Under the pieces are notes generated by a model that saw only the letters and a program-made list of their open reading frames with translations, made no database searches and was not told the DNA's origin. The translations under genes and the position numbers were made by a program. DNA of 64,000 bases from Hydra vulgaris (lineage: Eukaryota > Cnidaria > Hydrozoa > Anthoathecata > Hydridae). This document shows, in pieces, positions 1 through 13,262 of the stretch. The stretch's first letter is position 1. Every line of letters starts with the position of its first letter. The stretch is from NCBI RefSeq assembly GCF_038396675.1, contig NC_088921.1:19455001-19519000 (forward strand). The letters run 5' to 3'.

Positions 1-868
1 AGCCTTTTTTAAAAATGTTCCCTCTCTAAAAGGCAAGTATAGCTTTTTCACTTTTTAAACCAAGTATTTATTTATGTTTTCCTAAGAATATGATACTTAG
101 GATTTTTATTTACAAATTATGTATATATTATAAGGTTTATTTTACGCTTACTTAATGACGTTTTTTGTTTTGATTTTTCGCAAAAATCCAAACAAACAAA
201 AGTATTTTTCGTTAGTTTTAACAAATTATAAGTTTTAAATTTTGATGATGTCTTCTTTACACTAAATTAGCAAGCCAAATAGGAAAATTAATTTTATTAA
301 CATAATACATAACTGCTTTAAATAATATAAATCTTGCTTTTGTTTAATCTATTTGTCTGATTTCAAAATTTTTTCAAACAATATTTTGACAAAAGTATTG
401 TCAAAATAAATAAAAATTCTTATAACAAGGTTTTTTTATTTATCAAAATTTTTGTAAAAGTATTGTTTTAAAATTTTTTGAATAACATGTGAATAACAGT
501 TAATCACATTTAGTAAATGATTTACCTTCTCATTGTGAAATAGAAATAAAAATTGAAATTTTTAAAATTTGGATGAAATAGAAATTAAAAATTTAATTAT
601 TTCAAAGGAATTCTTGCTGGGTTTTTCATCAAAAAAAGTTTGGTCAAAGACTACAATCTGGCTATTGTAATTACAGACTGGCCTTTCTTAAACTGTTTTT
701 TTTCAAAACAAAGAATTAAAAAGTTTTCAAAGAAAGTTTGCTAGTATGGAAATATGTAAGAATTTTTAATTAGTATTCATACAATTTTTCTTAATAAGAA
801 ATACTTCTCCATTTTTTGATACAATGTATGTATGAATTAGTTAGTGACATACTACAATTTTATTTTAG
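1..868. other. AT-rich stretch without recognisable gene
   Basis: No open frame of note and no recognisable element. A small hairpin sits near 383-407 (9-base arms). The stretch ends at the splice acceptor of the first gene exon, so it may be intron of that gene. Confidence 0.5.
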
Positions 869-3800
869 ACAAGTTACCAGACTGTGCCAACAGTTCACAG
901 AGACAGTACACAATACCCCAATTTCCAAAACCAAATAACATAGGTGGGTAGGCCAATTTTTTTGTAAAATTTTATTTCCAATGTTTAATTTAATTGCTGA
1001 ACGTAATATGAGTTCTGATAATCTATGTTTAAGTATTCTTGTGTTTTAGGTTTACATGTTAACAATAGTCAAATCAAAATAGTGGTTCCATCTGTAAGCC
1101 ACAATAGTGAGTCCTACTTTCATACTAGTTTAATTTTTTAAATAAAGACAATGTAGTGCACACATTTTGCATTTTAAAAATTTTATTGAAACCAAATTTG
1201 ATTGATCTTATTTTACTCTTATTTAAATTTTACTCTTTTTTTTTTTACCTACTTTTAATTAGTTTTACTTTTAATTGTAGCTTCCAGAGTATTGTCCGAA
1301 GATCCATTTAATAGCCATTATTTAGACATTTGCAAAGAAAAAGATAAACATGATTTGACATGGCAAAATCTCTCTGTGACCTTTCACAACCTACTGTAAA
1401 TACCCTATCACTAGAGTAATGCTTGCTAAGTGTCTTAAAAAATCAAAAGACCATGTTGCAAAACTGAATCGTGCCAAACATTTTACTTTAAGGAACTCTT
1501 ATTTAAGCTCTGTTCTTTCTTTTTGTCCTGAAGTTCCTAAAACTAATAGTCTGCCTACCTTCTCATAATTATTCTATCAATACTTCTAGCAACTCTTGTG
1601 AATTTGTTACAGAAGATGTTTCTGCTTTTCAAAGTTGTATTACCCCAACTTCTATTGGGGTAATAGAACATAAAAATCTAGTTAATAATTCTGCTAATTG
1701 TGATTTTACCTATAAAATAAAGAAATATAAACAAAGAATTGATTATCTTAAATTGAAAAATAGACAATTAAATAGAAAATGTAGCAAATTTAAAAGAAAA
1801 TATCAAGCAATCTTGTTAAGATATAATGTCAGAAAGGTCAACAAAAGAGACGCTAGAAAGGATTGTAGGATTAACCAATTGTTGCAAATAAATTTAAGAA
1901 TCTGGAAAAAGTAATTGATATGGCTAGAAAGCGCTCACAATCAGATCGAAAAGGCATCATATTAAAAAAATTGGAAAACACTGTTTTGGAAACATCTGAT
2001 GAAATGAATGATTCAATCTTAAAGAGTTTAAATTACTTTGAAAATCTTACAGAAGAGCTTAAGGAAAACCGTTAACATTTTTGAAAAAAGTGAAGTTGAA
2101 GTTTTTGAAGGAGGTAAATATAATGATGAAATTCGCTCGGTATATTACAACCTTTTAAGTAAAAATGTTTCTGTTATTGATGTTGAATCTGTTATCAGAA
2201 CTGTACTACAAAAAATGGTTGGAATTTCATGTGGCGCACTTCCAAAAAAATCTTTGGCTGCTGAATTTTTTAGTGAAATGAACCTTTTATCCAAAGCTCA
2301 AGTGAGACAGGCTATGTTGAATAGTACAAACAATGTTCTTCATACAGATGGCACAAAGTATAATTTTAGGGAGGGTGGTAGTTTTCAAGTCACAACATCA
2401 TCTGGTAGCTACACGTTTGGGATAGAAGATATGTTCTCGGGAAGGCACAATCTTATTTTGGAGAGCTAAAAAATTTACTCACTGATATGTCTCAGATATT
2501 TTCTCCAGAAAAGGAAAACTACAAGGATGATCTTAGGAAACTTATTTTTTCATTTAAATCTTTGATGATAAATCGCACTATAGTTAATTCAAGTTTTTTT
2601 AGCCAATTTCAACATTGGAAAAAAGCAATTTTGCTTTTTGTTGTTGAAAACTATGATAAGCTTCCTTTAAATTAAAAATTAAAAATTTCTCAAATGCATC
2701 ATGTTTTTTGTGGCTTACGCGTTGTCCACAATCTTGGAATATACGCAGAAAAAGCAATCATAGAATGGGAAAAAGTGGTTGAGCAGGAAGGTAGTATTCG
2801 TGGTGGTTTTAAAAATGCGCAAAACTCGCACTTTTGATATTTTGTATGAACTTTCAAAACTTACAACCTATAGACATGGTGATCAGCGGAATGGAAAAGC
2901 TGATGAATGGAAGGCATTTTTGCGTAAAAGGTTTTCTAAAAAATTTATGGTTTCATTTCTGCATCATCGCTTTAACATTATATTTGTACTTGGTGGAACA
3001 GCGTATTTTCATAAACATCACCTTAAAGAATTTGTTTTCAATCTTGATGGTTCAAATTTCCTTCATGAGTCAATTAGGCACGATATTGACAACATTATTT
3101 TTCACGCTTCAACTAGAGCTCTAGGAATTTTTAATAAACTAATATCAGGACCTCTTTTTCGTATTATTGAAGAGGAGGGTGATATATTTTCTTTGAATAC
3201 CATTTGGTCACAAATGTTCAATTATTTTGTTTGTTGTTCTTCTGATGCATCTAAAATGTTAAGTGGTTCTACATTTTTTGATGTCAAGTATCTCACCAAG
3301 GATGAAGTGTTTGATCATTTATTTTCCAACTGTAATGACCCACTTTTGGATGCCTTAACACAAGAATGTCTTGAAGTTATATGTTGCACATGTTCTTTTA
3401 TGATTCAGAGTCAGTTAAGAGACCAGTTGCCTGGAGGAAAATATCACAATCCTGGTGATGATGTGCTTAAGGAAACTTAAAACTGTCCGCGTACTAATGT
3501 TGTATCTGAACGTGATTTTGCTTCCTATGACCGCAGGTTAAAAATGAAACCTAACATGACAACAGTAGCTGCAGCTGGTGTCATCATGTTTAACAACAAC
3601 AAAACAGCTGTTTGGTTAGATGGAAAATCACAGGAAGACATTGAAAGGCTAGTTTTACTAGCAAGGCGAAATAGAAAAGGGTATATCAGAAAGTACAGAG
3701 AGAAAAAAGCAAATATATTGCAGTACAAAATTGATGAGATAGACAAGCGCAGCTTAGAAAAAGAAATAAAGGAACAAAAGGCAAGCGAAGAGAAAGAGTT

Positions 3801-4501
3801 TTTGATAACAGAAATCGGAAAGGATGGAGGTTTAATTTTGTGTAAGGAGGATTTAGAAAAAATTTTAGGCACTAAAAATGAAATAGTAAAGAAGTTGCAA
3901 AGACAAATAAAATTTAGAAAAAAAGTACTACTGCAAAAATTTCCAGAAAATTGGTTGCAATTAGGAGAAAAGGGAAAAGGGAAAAATTACAAAAAACTTA
4001 GTGTGGCATTAAAAACTAACCTGCTATCTATTTTTACATTTTTAAAAAGAAGCTCCAGAACAACGCGCAACTACAATAAAATGTTCAGTTATCAGACAGA
4101 TTGATGAAAGACAAGAAATGTTGATAACATTAAAAAAAAAGTCAGATTAGAGGGTGACGCTAAGTTATTAATGGAAACTAGGAAAAAAATAAGCACAGGC
4201 ACATCAAAGGAAGGGGTTCCAAAGTTTTTAAAAGAATTAAACATAAAATGGTAGATGATGATGGCAAGGATTTATGGTATTTATCGGTTTCGTTGTAAGT
4301 GTTCTAGATGACAATGAATTTGATGAAGACTGCAAGTTTCAGATACTATACGATGGATATGAAGATAAATATGATATTCAGTTGGTCAAAGTGTGGAGGA
4401 TGAAATGTGTTGTGGTAGAGGGAAAGGCTGATGGTTATCTGGTGTTGTTTAAAAAAAGCAAAAATGTAGTTAATTTTGTCTTTGACACAGTGCAAATTTA
4501 A
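869..4501 (+). pseudogene. decayed multi-exon gene of an unnamed multicopy animal family, Tudor-like C-terminus
   Basis: Seen: three exons with consensus splice sites (869-943, 1050-1106, 1281 onward) join into one open frame, starting KLPDCANSS and passing through VLSEDPFNSHYLD. After about 1400 the frame is broken repeatedly. Long open blocks follow at 2038-2440, 2440-2675, 2700-2820, 2820-3477, 3481-4104 and 4274-4501. Lesions include a frameshift near 2440, another near 2820, a TAA at 3478-3480 and more shifts after 4100. Conserved-looking stretches are LHTDGTKYNF (about 2338), TNVVSERDFASYDRR followed by MFNNNKTAVWLDGKS (about 3500-3625), and a Lys/Glu-rich helical region (3640-3950). 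The end, ILYDGYEDKYDIQLVKVW, resembles a Tudor/SH3-like module. Family: I recognise this layout from uncharacterised multicopy proteins of cnidarians, other invertebrates and fish, but cannot name it. Inference: probably mobile-element derived. This copy cannot encode the full protein. Confidence 0.7.
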
Positions 4502-4559
4502 TTTATGATGTTTATGTTTGTTATTATTATTTAATTTAATGTATTTATGTTTGTATTCT

Positions 4560-5130
4560 TTTTGGTCACCTGGAGCGGTGTTGGTGACCCATAAATCTTT
4601 ATTTGTATATTTGTTTTTTATTGGACATCTGCTGCCATGGTTACATACTGGTAAGTCATGCTTTCTATTTTTGTGCTGACATACCTGTCAATATGTATAT
4701 CCTTGTGTTTACGTATTTTTAAATTATTATATGTATGTTTTTGTAGTTGCACCTGCAAGTCACTATATTTATACTTGTTTGCTGTTGAACCTCTGCAGTG
4801 GTGTTGATCTACCGGTAAGTAATTATTTGTATGTTTGTTTTTGCGCGTCACGAAGTCGCTGTATGTTTCATTGTGTTTATATACCCATTAGTCATTAGGT
4901 GTTTGTTTGTGTTCTGCTGGACCTCTGGAGCGGTGTTGACGCACCCGTAAGTCGCTATATGTTTCATTGTGTTCATGTACACGCCAGTCATTATTATGTG
5001 TATGTTTGTGTTCTGTTGGACCTCTGGAGCGGTGTTGACACACCCGTAAGTCGCTATATGTTTCTTTGTGTTCATGTACATGCCAGTCATTATTATGTGT
5101 ATGTTTGTGTTCTGTTGGACAGTGTGTTTT
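4560..5130. repeat. minisatellite, about 99-bp unit with older diverged copies
   Basis: The phrase cctctggagcggtgttgac recurs at 4922 and 5021, exactly 99 bp apart, with near-identical flanks (gtaagtcgctatatgttt, ccagtcattattatgtgtat). More diverged versions of the same core lie near 4571 and 4790. The short open frames on both strands here translate the repeat and are not genes. The array starts directly after the decayed gene ending at 4501, so it may have grown from the 3-prime flank of that element. Confidence 0.8.
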
Positions 5131-5694
5131 GTGATTATGATGTTATTGTTGTGATGTTGTGCGTAGATAGACAACTTGGCTTACCGTCTTGCTGGTTTTT
5201 ATTGTTAAAAATGATTATTAGCTTGTTTCGTGAAACTTGCTACTTGTAATCATTCACTAAAAGCCAAGAAATAAGTTTTTAGAATAAAATAATTTTTTTA
5301 TGTTATTTTAATTTTTTATCTTAAGCGTCAATAGTTCACATAAACAATCTCAAAGAGTAAGTTTCTTCTTTTATACTTATTATACTAACAACCTGCGTAT
5401 ATAAGATATATATATACCTTTTTAAAATTTAATTCTTTATAAAATTTTTGTAAACTAATTAAAAAAATATTTTAAACATATGATGTATCTTTGTTTCTAA
5501 TAATAATTTTTTTACATTTTTAGGTAGAGTATCTGCTGTTATACCTGCCTATTGCTGTTGTAAGTACTCCAAATTTCAGAAAGTTCATTAGCTGTATGTT
5601 ATTTTCATTGAAAATTAAATTTTAACTTTATTGAAGAATCTTCTGTCTTGTAAATAGGTCATTCCGTAAAATTCCAACAGATTTCAATACCTTT

Positions 5695-6665
5695 ACACAG
5701 TAATTTACTGACCGGTCTGTAAAATATTCAATTTCAAAATAGTATTTGGATTCCATGTAGTATTTGGATTCCATGATTTGTTTATGCATATTTGTATAAT
5801 TTTATTTTCCAAAACTAAGTAAATAAGTGAAAACCAACAGTCTGTAAAATTGATTTTGATGATGATTCTGGTTAATCTCGTCAGGTTAAAAAAAAAAAAA
5901 GGATGATTATGAAAAATTTCAAGTCAAATTTAATAACGGTTCAAAAATATCAAATATATTCAAAGTCGATATGCCAAATTGGTATGTGCAGCCTTTTTTT
6001 AGTAATTTACTGACCGTTCTGTAAATTATACAATAATTTCAAAATGATATACTATTTGGATTCCATGGTTCCTTTATGCATATTTGTATGGTGTAATTAT
6101 ATTATAACCCCAAGTTTTATTTTCAAAAACTAAGTAAATAAGTGAAAACCCTCAGTCCGTAAAATAGATGATTCTGGTAAATCTCGTCCGATTACCAAAA
6201 AAATTTTGGGGTATTTTATTTATATTTGTTGGATCACTATGGAAAATTTAAAGTCAGATGTAATAATGGTTCAAAAGTTATTCTAAAGTCAATATGTCAC
6301 CAAAACTAAGTAAATAAGTTAAAACCCACAGTCTGTAAAATAGACGATTCTGGACAATCCATTCAGAATTAAATAAAAATATTTTGGTATATTATTTTCT
6401 TATATTTGGTGAGTCAATATGGAAAATTTCAAGTCAAATGTAATAACGGTTCAAGAATTATTCAAGAGTCAATATGACACCAAAACTAAGTAAATAAGTA
6501 AAAACCCTCAGTCTGTAAAATAGATGATTCTGGGCAATCCCGACAGAATTAAAAATTTTTTTTTGTATATTATTAACTTATAGTTCTTGAATCAATATGG
6601 AAAATTTCAAGTCAAATGTAATAACAGTTCTTAAAAGTTATTCAAAAGTCAATATGATCCAAAAA
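5695..6665. repeat. complex tandem repeat, 174-315 bp spacing
   Basis: The core ccaaaactaagtaaataagt, followed by aaaacc..cagtctgtaaaat and gattctgg, occurs at about 5811, 6126, 6300 and 6480 (spacings about 315, 174 and 180 bp). A second phrase, agtaatttactgaccg, occurs at 5699 and 6001. Between cores, a shared block (ggaaaatttcaagtcaaatgt) also repeats. This is a higher-order array in which the 5-prime units are longer and carry an extra segment. No coding potential. Confidence 0.8.
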
Positions 6666-6669
6666 TACT

Positions 6670-9142
6670 CTCTTTTTCGGTGCCATATCACTGCAAATTT
6701 TCCATACTTAAGCCCTATACCTTTCATCAAAAAATCATCAATTTTTGCACTACAAAAAAATCAATAATTTTGGATCCGCTTAACTTCAAAGGTTGAATGA
6801 CCCCTCATTTTTTAAGTCAAGTCAAGCTCTATACAATGATGTAAATTGTATATGCTTATTTGAATTATATAAAAATCGTCTGGAGAGGTGTTTGATTAAT
6901 CGGTATTTTAACTTATTAGGTTAATAATAAATGTTTTTTAAAACTATTTAATAAATTTCAGTTATTAAAAAACAAATCTTATTAAAAAAATAATGAAACA
7001 AACATTTTAAAGATGGGAATTACAATAAGTCCAAACTGGCGAAAGTGCAAAACAGCTGTAAAAACTGGCAGAAAGTCAAACCTCCATTTTTATTTATTTA
7101 AACAATTATTTGAGCATTTATATTTTTGTTGGCTTGAAAAATTGTATAAAAAAGCAAAAATTTTTATTGAAAAGTGCAACTGTTTAACTAAAACAAAATA
7201 GCATACAAGACCATATATGATCTGTTTCATCTGGTGATTTTTTTAACTATATTAGGAAGTCAATCAAAAAGCAGAAAAAAAAAAAACAGGCGGTTGTTTG
7301 ATGGTAGAATTGCATCAAGATATTGAGGTTCACATTCTGTTTTAAAATATTGTTATGTTAGTTTTATTAAGATATTTAATGGTAGTGTCTCTCAATCACT
7401 TAAACTATCTCTTAGATCATACTCTTTATTTTTGTATTTGCACATTATCCAAAGGAGCTTTTAAACTTGCATAAAATCAAGTTTATGTTATGAAGTACAA
7501 ATTTGTTCATGAACGATATTAAGAATGGGTCTTTAAACTCCTTTAATTTAATATTAGAGGTTAAATAAAAACATATTCTTGAATTTGAATTGTATTGCAG
7601 TATGTGTGAAAGACGCTATATTTAAGTAAAAATTACATAAACTTATGTAATTTTTTACTTTAAAAAATATTAAATGATGTAATAATTAAAACATTTGGTT
7701 GAACTACTTAAGTTGTCTAATAATTTTACGGATTTTTTTCATAAAATTTTGAAATATTATTAGTACTTTTTTTTGCAACGCTTTTCCGACAGCCTTGACC
7801 TTATAGGTTAATTTTTTGCCTTCTTGAAACTTTTAAAAGATTGACAAAGCACTTTTGATACCACAATCTCCTTTTACAATAACAGTTATTTTTAATATAA
7901 AAAATATTTACTTAGCATTAACAATTTAATCTAGCCATATTTATATTTAAATACTTAAGGTACTTTTGTTTTGAAGATACAAATTTTTTATTTATATTAC
8001 TTTATAAGAAATTTTATATAATATTTGTGCCTATTAAAACTTTTGCAATTATTCCTAAATATCTACAGAGTTTTGATATTTGGTAAGGCGTTTTTATTAA
8101 ATTTAATTTTAAATCGAGCTAAAAATCATTTAAACAAAATTGACAAAAATATCTGATAAAGACTAAATTCGATATTTAAAAACGAATATATATTTTTATA
8201 ATTTATTTCTTATAACATCCTTATTTTTAACAAAATCGTGTTTCTTTATCATAACTTATATCTATTTTTTTTTTTATGTATTTAACGTAATATAACTTAA
8301 TGCTATTTCTTTAGGCTTCTATTGTTCAATATTTTATTATCAAGAATAATAGTTTTGTTGTTGGTTTTAAGTTAATTAGGGCTCCTTACTGCATCAAATT
8401 CTTTATACCCAACATAGAATATAAATGGGTTAACCTTTGTTTTACCTATGACGTTATTTAGTTGAATTAGTCATAGTTATTTAGCTGAAACATACTGGGA
8501 TCAATTTATAAAAGGTATTTATATTATTAACTAAATTGGCAGTAACATTGATCCCTTTTAAATGTTTTCTAAAACTAATATATAATAACCTTATTTAAAC
8601 TTTTGTGTCTTTGATGTTTTTTTAAATTTAAATAAGATTAGACACAACTGTATTAAACACTGATCTTTTTAAATAAAAGTAAATGTTTAAATATTATCTT
8701 TGATTTTCTTTGAAGTAAAGCTTATTTCCTTGATTTGACCTTTATGAATACGAGAAACTAATATATCCTGCAGAAAGAAGAGTTTGGCAATAAAAAGATT
8801 CTAATATTAAGATATATTGAAGGTAGTGAACCTGTCATTGCGAATAATAAAGTTTTATATGAATAGACAGTTCACATGCTATCATTTCGCAAAAAAAAAA
8901 ATTTTTTTTTTTGATTTAGGTCTTCATCAAATATTATATGATATAATAGCTTTAATTATTATTATGTAAAATTAATATATCATATTATGTCTTAATAGTA
9001 AATTATAACTCAGTTATATTATATCTTTAGTTATAACTTTTGTTATATATTTTTTTTTAAATTGTTAATATTATTTTTATAAATATATTTATATTTATAT
9101 TATAATATATATCTAATATATACATTTTATATATATATATAT

Positions 9143-9195
<53 letters not shown>

Positions 9196-9690
9196 CTATT
9201 AAAATTTATTATAATAATATAATAATTATTATAATAATATAGTAATATTATTTTAATAATATTTATATAATATATATATAATATTTATATATGTAATATA
9301 TATAATGTTTATAATTATATTATAGTTATATTTATATTTTTTTATAATTATAATTCATAACATTATTTTAGTTATAACTTTACTTATATTAACTTTAGTA
9401 ATATATTTAGTTATAATTTGTAAAACTTTTCTTCTCAACTCTAAAAAACATCAATGGAAGAATATATCTCAAATAGAAAATCATTTATAATTCTTTGAGA
9501 AGTTCCAGAGCTAAATATATAAAAATTAAGATAAATAAGACAAGGCATTAGCTAGAATCAAGGATAAATCTTATTAAAAGTATACTTTTTCACGTGCCTT
9601 TGTTTACAAAAAGTTGCTATTTTTTATTTAACTCTTTTTTATGTATATTTTTGCACTATAGGAAAATTTAAAAAACATAAATGTATTTTT
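6670..9690. other. AT-rich region, no gene seen
   Basis: Only short chance open frames, including a 62-codon frame at 7013-7201 with no recognisable motif. It contains the TA array listed separately and a strongly AT-only tract around 8930-9420. Nothing else supportable. Confidence 0.5.
9129..9194. repeat. (TA)n microsatellite
   Basis: Alternating TA with one TC interruption near 9144, inside a broader A/T-only tract. Confidence 0.95.
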
Positions 9691-9699
9691 ATTGCTTTG

Positions 9700-10260
9700 A
9701 TAATGCTTTGATAAAAGTCATAAGAATAATTAAATTGCTAATGTGGGCAAAACTATTTCAAAAATGGACCATCAATCACTGTAAACGTGGACTGGAGTGT
9801 CGAAGTTTCAAAGTTTTGATTTTAATTTTGGAACAGGATGATGATGATGAATGATGTTGAATGTATAATAAAATAGTATGTATTATCAACTGTAAAACAT
9901 GGTGGATGTATTGTTAAGGTGTAGGGCTGTTTTGGTCGGATTACCACAAGTAACAATGTAAAAACAGAGAAAAATAATAACAAAAGTAGTTCACTTTGAC
10001 ACTTTAAAAGTCACGCTATACGGTTGGAAAGTTGGGTTAATGGGAAATCATTTATTTTTTTTAGAAGAAAATGACGTAAAAATGAAAAAGATAAAAAATC
10101 TTTAGAACATTGTATATTTTATTTGACGTAGTTTGAGAATGATCAAATATTGAATAGAACGATTTAGCCTCTACAATTACAAGGTCCCTCTCCTATTGCA
10201 TTTTTATGAGATGATTTAGAAGTAATGTCAAAAACTAGAGCCTAATGATGCATAAAAACA
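9700..10260 (+). pseudogene. Tc1-type transposase relic (first copy)
   Basis: At about 9888-9960 the translation reads TVKHGGCIVKV, a stop, then GCFGRITTSNNVKT, matching the conserved Tc1 block after the first catalytic Asp (HGGGSIMVWGCFG-like). About 210 bases further on, a frame reading GPSPIAFL, a stop, then DDLEVMSK near 10183-10232 corresponds to the SPDLNPIE-LWDELDR block around the third catalytic residue. Many stops and frameshifts. No convincing terminal repeats were found. An old, immobile fragment of the Tc1/mariner superfamily, different in sequence from the copy at 11.4-12.3 kb. Confidence 0.6.
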
Positions 10261-11150
10261 TGTTGGCTGGTTGTTTTGTTCCGGGGGATTAATGGAAAGT
10301 AATATAAACTAACATAAAGGACATATTAATTTTTTTGTAAACCTAATAAATAAGAAGATAAATATAATTCATGCAGATTTAGTTTTCTGTTTTTCTCGTA
10401 ATTGTAAGTAATTAAAATTTTGCAGCAATAAGTAAGAGACTTCCTTTTAGGCAACATACTGCATTAGCGGCAAGTGCTATTTCTATTTCAGCAAGTGATG
10501 TTTCTAAGTTTGCGCAGTATTCATCAATTGCGTTCAAGTTTGTGAAGGAAGTTGTAACTAAAGGAGGGAAAATGATTTTAATGAGTTTATATTTTTTTAA
10601 TTTTTACGACCTAATATACTGGTTTCAAAAAATTAGAAAATAACATCTGAATTTATTTTCTATTTTTAAATTTTGTTGTTTAATTAAATTTAATAAACAG
10701 GGAGTAAAAAGGTCTTAATAAGCTCAGGGTGAGTGGGTAAATTTACTGAAAATTAATATACCTCAACTTCTTTGTATTAAGCATTTAAAAGTACAAACTT
10801 TTTTTTTCCTTAAATTTTGTATAATTCCTGTTTTATAATTAACAAATTTAATTCACCATTTTGTTTATTTAAGAATAGTCCACTCTCCAATTTTTTGTAA
10901 CAACTCTAAATAAATTATTCAGGACAAATATAAAAAAAATTGAGGTACATCAGCATTTTTGTAACTAAATTTGCCCCAGTTTGTAGACAACTTTAAATCA
11001 ATATAAATTGTAAAATAATTTTAATTTTGATCTAGTTTTTTTTTAAACGAAAGGTAAAACCAATTTAATTTAATTATAATGTCAAATATTGTCAACATGC
11101 TTGTTTTTTATATGAGTTAATTATAAGTTTAATGATTACTCGGAAATTGT
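10261..11150. other. no gene seen
   Basis: AT-rich sequence with no open frame above background. Some of it may be the non-coding flank of the neighbouring Tc1 relics. Confidence 0.4.
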
Positions 11151-11159
11151 CTGAAATTA

Positions 11160-12320
11160 AGCGTGCAAAAGTATTAGCGCGCTCAATTGAAATGTATTAG
11201 CATACTCGTTTAATTCCTTTAAGAAAAACCATTATGGTTAATTTTTGTTAAAAACTCTCTGCTGATTAAAAATAGTCAATAATAAATATAAGACGAATAA
11301 ATTAAAGTGGCAGAAATATCATTTGAAATACAGGTAGTCAAAACTTTAAAATCGCAACAGCAAAAATATGAGTTTAAGCAGCATATCAATTGAAACAAAT
11401 TGACAAGTTGTTTGCCTGAAAAAAAGTTGTCTCAGCAATCGAGAAATCGGACGTCAACTTGAAATCAGTAAATGCAGCGTTAGAACAACGCTATAAAACT
11501 ATAATGAGTTTGGAACAGTCAAAGACAAAAGTCGCTCTGGTTGTTCCAAAAAAATGTCAGAACGGGACGAAAATAAAGCAATTATGCTGGCGAGACGCAA
11601 CCCAAACATGAACATAGCCAAAATCGCCTCAGACCTAAATACAGCGTTGGGTGCTCATCAAGTAAGTCGATCAACAATTAGCAAGTTTATAAAGAAAAAA
11701 CATCTCAGTTCATACTTTGCAACAAAGAAGCCACTATTAAGTATTAAAGACCTTCTCAAGCGAAGAAATTGTGCCAAGAGAGAGCTGCATGGACTGAAGA
11801 TTATTGGAGAAAAGTAATTTTCTTGGACGAGTCAAGTTTTAAACTTATTAATCGCAAGAAAAGAGCTGTCGCGAAGAGATACAAAGAGATACATTCTCGC
11901 ATACGAAGAGATACATCCTCGTTTTATCATATCAAGAGTTCAAGGAGGAGGAGGTTCAATTGGCATTTGGGGCTGCAATGCTGAATCTAGCAATTGACTG
12001 GCGCATCTTTACACTGATCGCCTTAATCAACATGGACTAAGAGAGATATTGGAAGATTATTTAAAGCCATCAATTGACGTTTTCAAGGCTGACTCCACCT
12101 GGCAATTTTAACAAGGCAACGCTCCTTGCCACACAGCGCGCTCAAGAAAGCAGTTCATGGAAGAAAAAACGGTTGAATCTAATGCCTAGGCCCGCTTGCT
12201 CACCTGATTTAAATCCTATTGAGAATCTTTGAATAATGATATCTATTAAATCACGAATAAAACTCGGAAAAAATTTAGTAACCGTGATAGAAAGGTCAAT
12301 GATCATGTTTTAATACTTTT
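11160..12320 (+). pseudogene. Tc1-type transposase relic (second copy)
   Basis: Seen: from about 11370 an HTH-like N-terminus (REIGRQLEISKCSVRTTL), then an 87-residue open frame (11554-11817) with a second helix-turn-helix (KIASDLN..QVSRSTISKFI). Shifted by one frame comes WTEDYWRKVIFLDESSF (about 11790-11835), which holds the first catalytic Asp. Later, GNAPCHTARS (about 12118) matches the block of the second catalytic Asp, but the usual Asp is replaced by Gly. The block SPDLNPIEN (about 12205-12230) carries the third catalytic region, in a broken frame. Outer sequences share caaaagtatta in inverted orientation (11166 and near 12310), possible remnants of the terminal repeats. Family knowledge: bipartite HTH plus DD34E is the Tc1 plan. 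Multiple stops and frameshifts make it inactive. Confidence 0.8.
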
Positions 12321-12424
12321 GTTAATAGATAAATCTAACAGAAAACCATTAAAAAGGTTATCCATATTTATTTTATTTTCAATTTAAATTAGAGTTTTTT
12401 TGATAGCTCGTTAAAAACTTAAAG

Positions 12425-13057
12425 CTATATGTGAAGTAAAAAACAGTAGTCCAGCAGGAATTTTTCTAAATATGTAAGCTGTGTTTTATATATTCCTATA
12501 TTATAAACATTGGTGTCAGTCATATGAACATCTATCTCCTGGTATAGTTCTTTTGATTCTTTCTGTAATATTTTAAATGTTTTTTTATTCCATCTGCAAT
12601 ATTTGCTGTAGTTTTTGAAGTAATTGTTAATGTCGGCAAAAGAAATTAATATCCTCAAATAATATGTAAATCAGAAGGTGCAAAGATCCTAACTTGTTTT
12701 AAGTGGTAAAGTCAGTTGCGTGAGCTACTATATCTCTACTATAGCTTGCACAACATTGTCTGCAGTTAGGCAAAAAGAAAACGCATACATATGATTTAGT
12801 TTTTTACGTATGTCACATGTTAGGAGCGTGTTAGAATCTATGAATGTGTTTTCTATAGTTTCACTATCATTTTTATTGTACTTAGATATACTGCCATTTT
12901 CTTCTGGAGTTATCGATTTTGCTATTAAAGATCAACTACTGTTAACTTTCAGTGCAAGTTTCATTTCTCTTATAGAGAATTTTTCTAATTCTGCACGCGC
13001 ATGGTGTACACAAATGTCATTTATAGTATGCACAAATGTCAAGGACACATTAGGAAA
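12425..13057 (-). pseudogene. degenerate coding-like sequence, family not recognised
   Basis: On the minus strand, 13057 down to about 12740 reads as protein (FPNVSLTFVHTINDICVHH, then ARAELEKFSIREMKLALKVN) with a single TGA at 12932-12934, followed by a Ser/Asn-rich part and two stops near 12730. A further 77-codon open frame (12658-12425) follows. Composition and length look coding rather than random, but I match neither part to a family. It lies downstream of the DED exon on the same strand, so it could be a decayed part of that locus or an unrelated transposon scrap. Confidence 0.3.
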
Positions 13058-13262
13058 CCACTGTTATTGTCATTATTATGTCAACACATTAGGAAACGAC
13101 TGCAAATTTTTTTTTTTTATGTTGTGTAGTATCTTTAAAAGATTTTAAATAGAAGTAGAAGTGATTGTGATTGTGGTAGGCTTAAAGTATAAGGCCAACA
13201 ATAAAATATAAAATTTTGGACCCCTTTATCACCCTTTCCACCCTAGCATATGTTTAACCTTA

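Noticed and set aside
3525..3872. 115-codon minus-strand frame
   Set aside because: Lies antisense to the charged coding block of the decayed gene at 0.9-4.5 kb; a shadow frame.
4618..5249. Cys/Val-rich and His/Asn-rich frames of 77-116 codons
   Set aside because: They translate the 99-bp minisatellite. The internal peptide repeats follow the DNA period.
6660..6860. Possible second copy of the block at 49160-49370
   Set aside because: Shared phrases are short and AT-rich. I could not align them confidently by eye.
9129..9194. CRISPR-like or other spaced repeat array
   Set aside because: Only a microsatellite. No array with unique spacers was found anywhere, and the genome is clearly eukaryotic.
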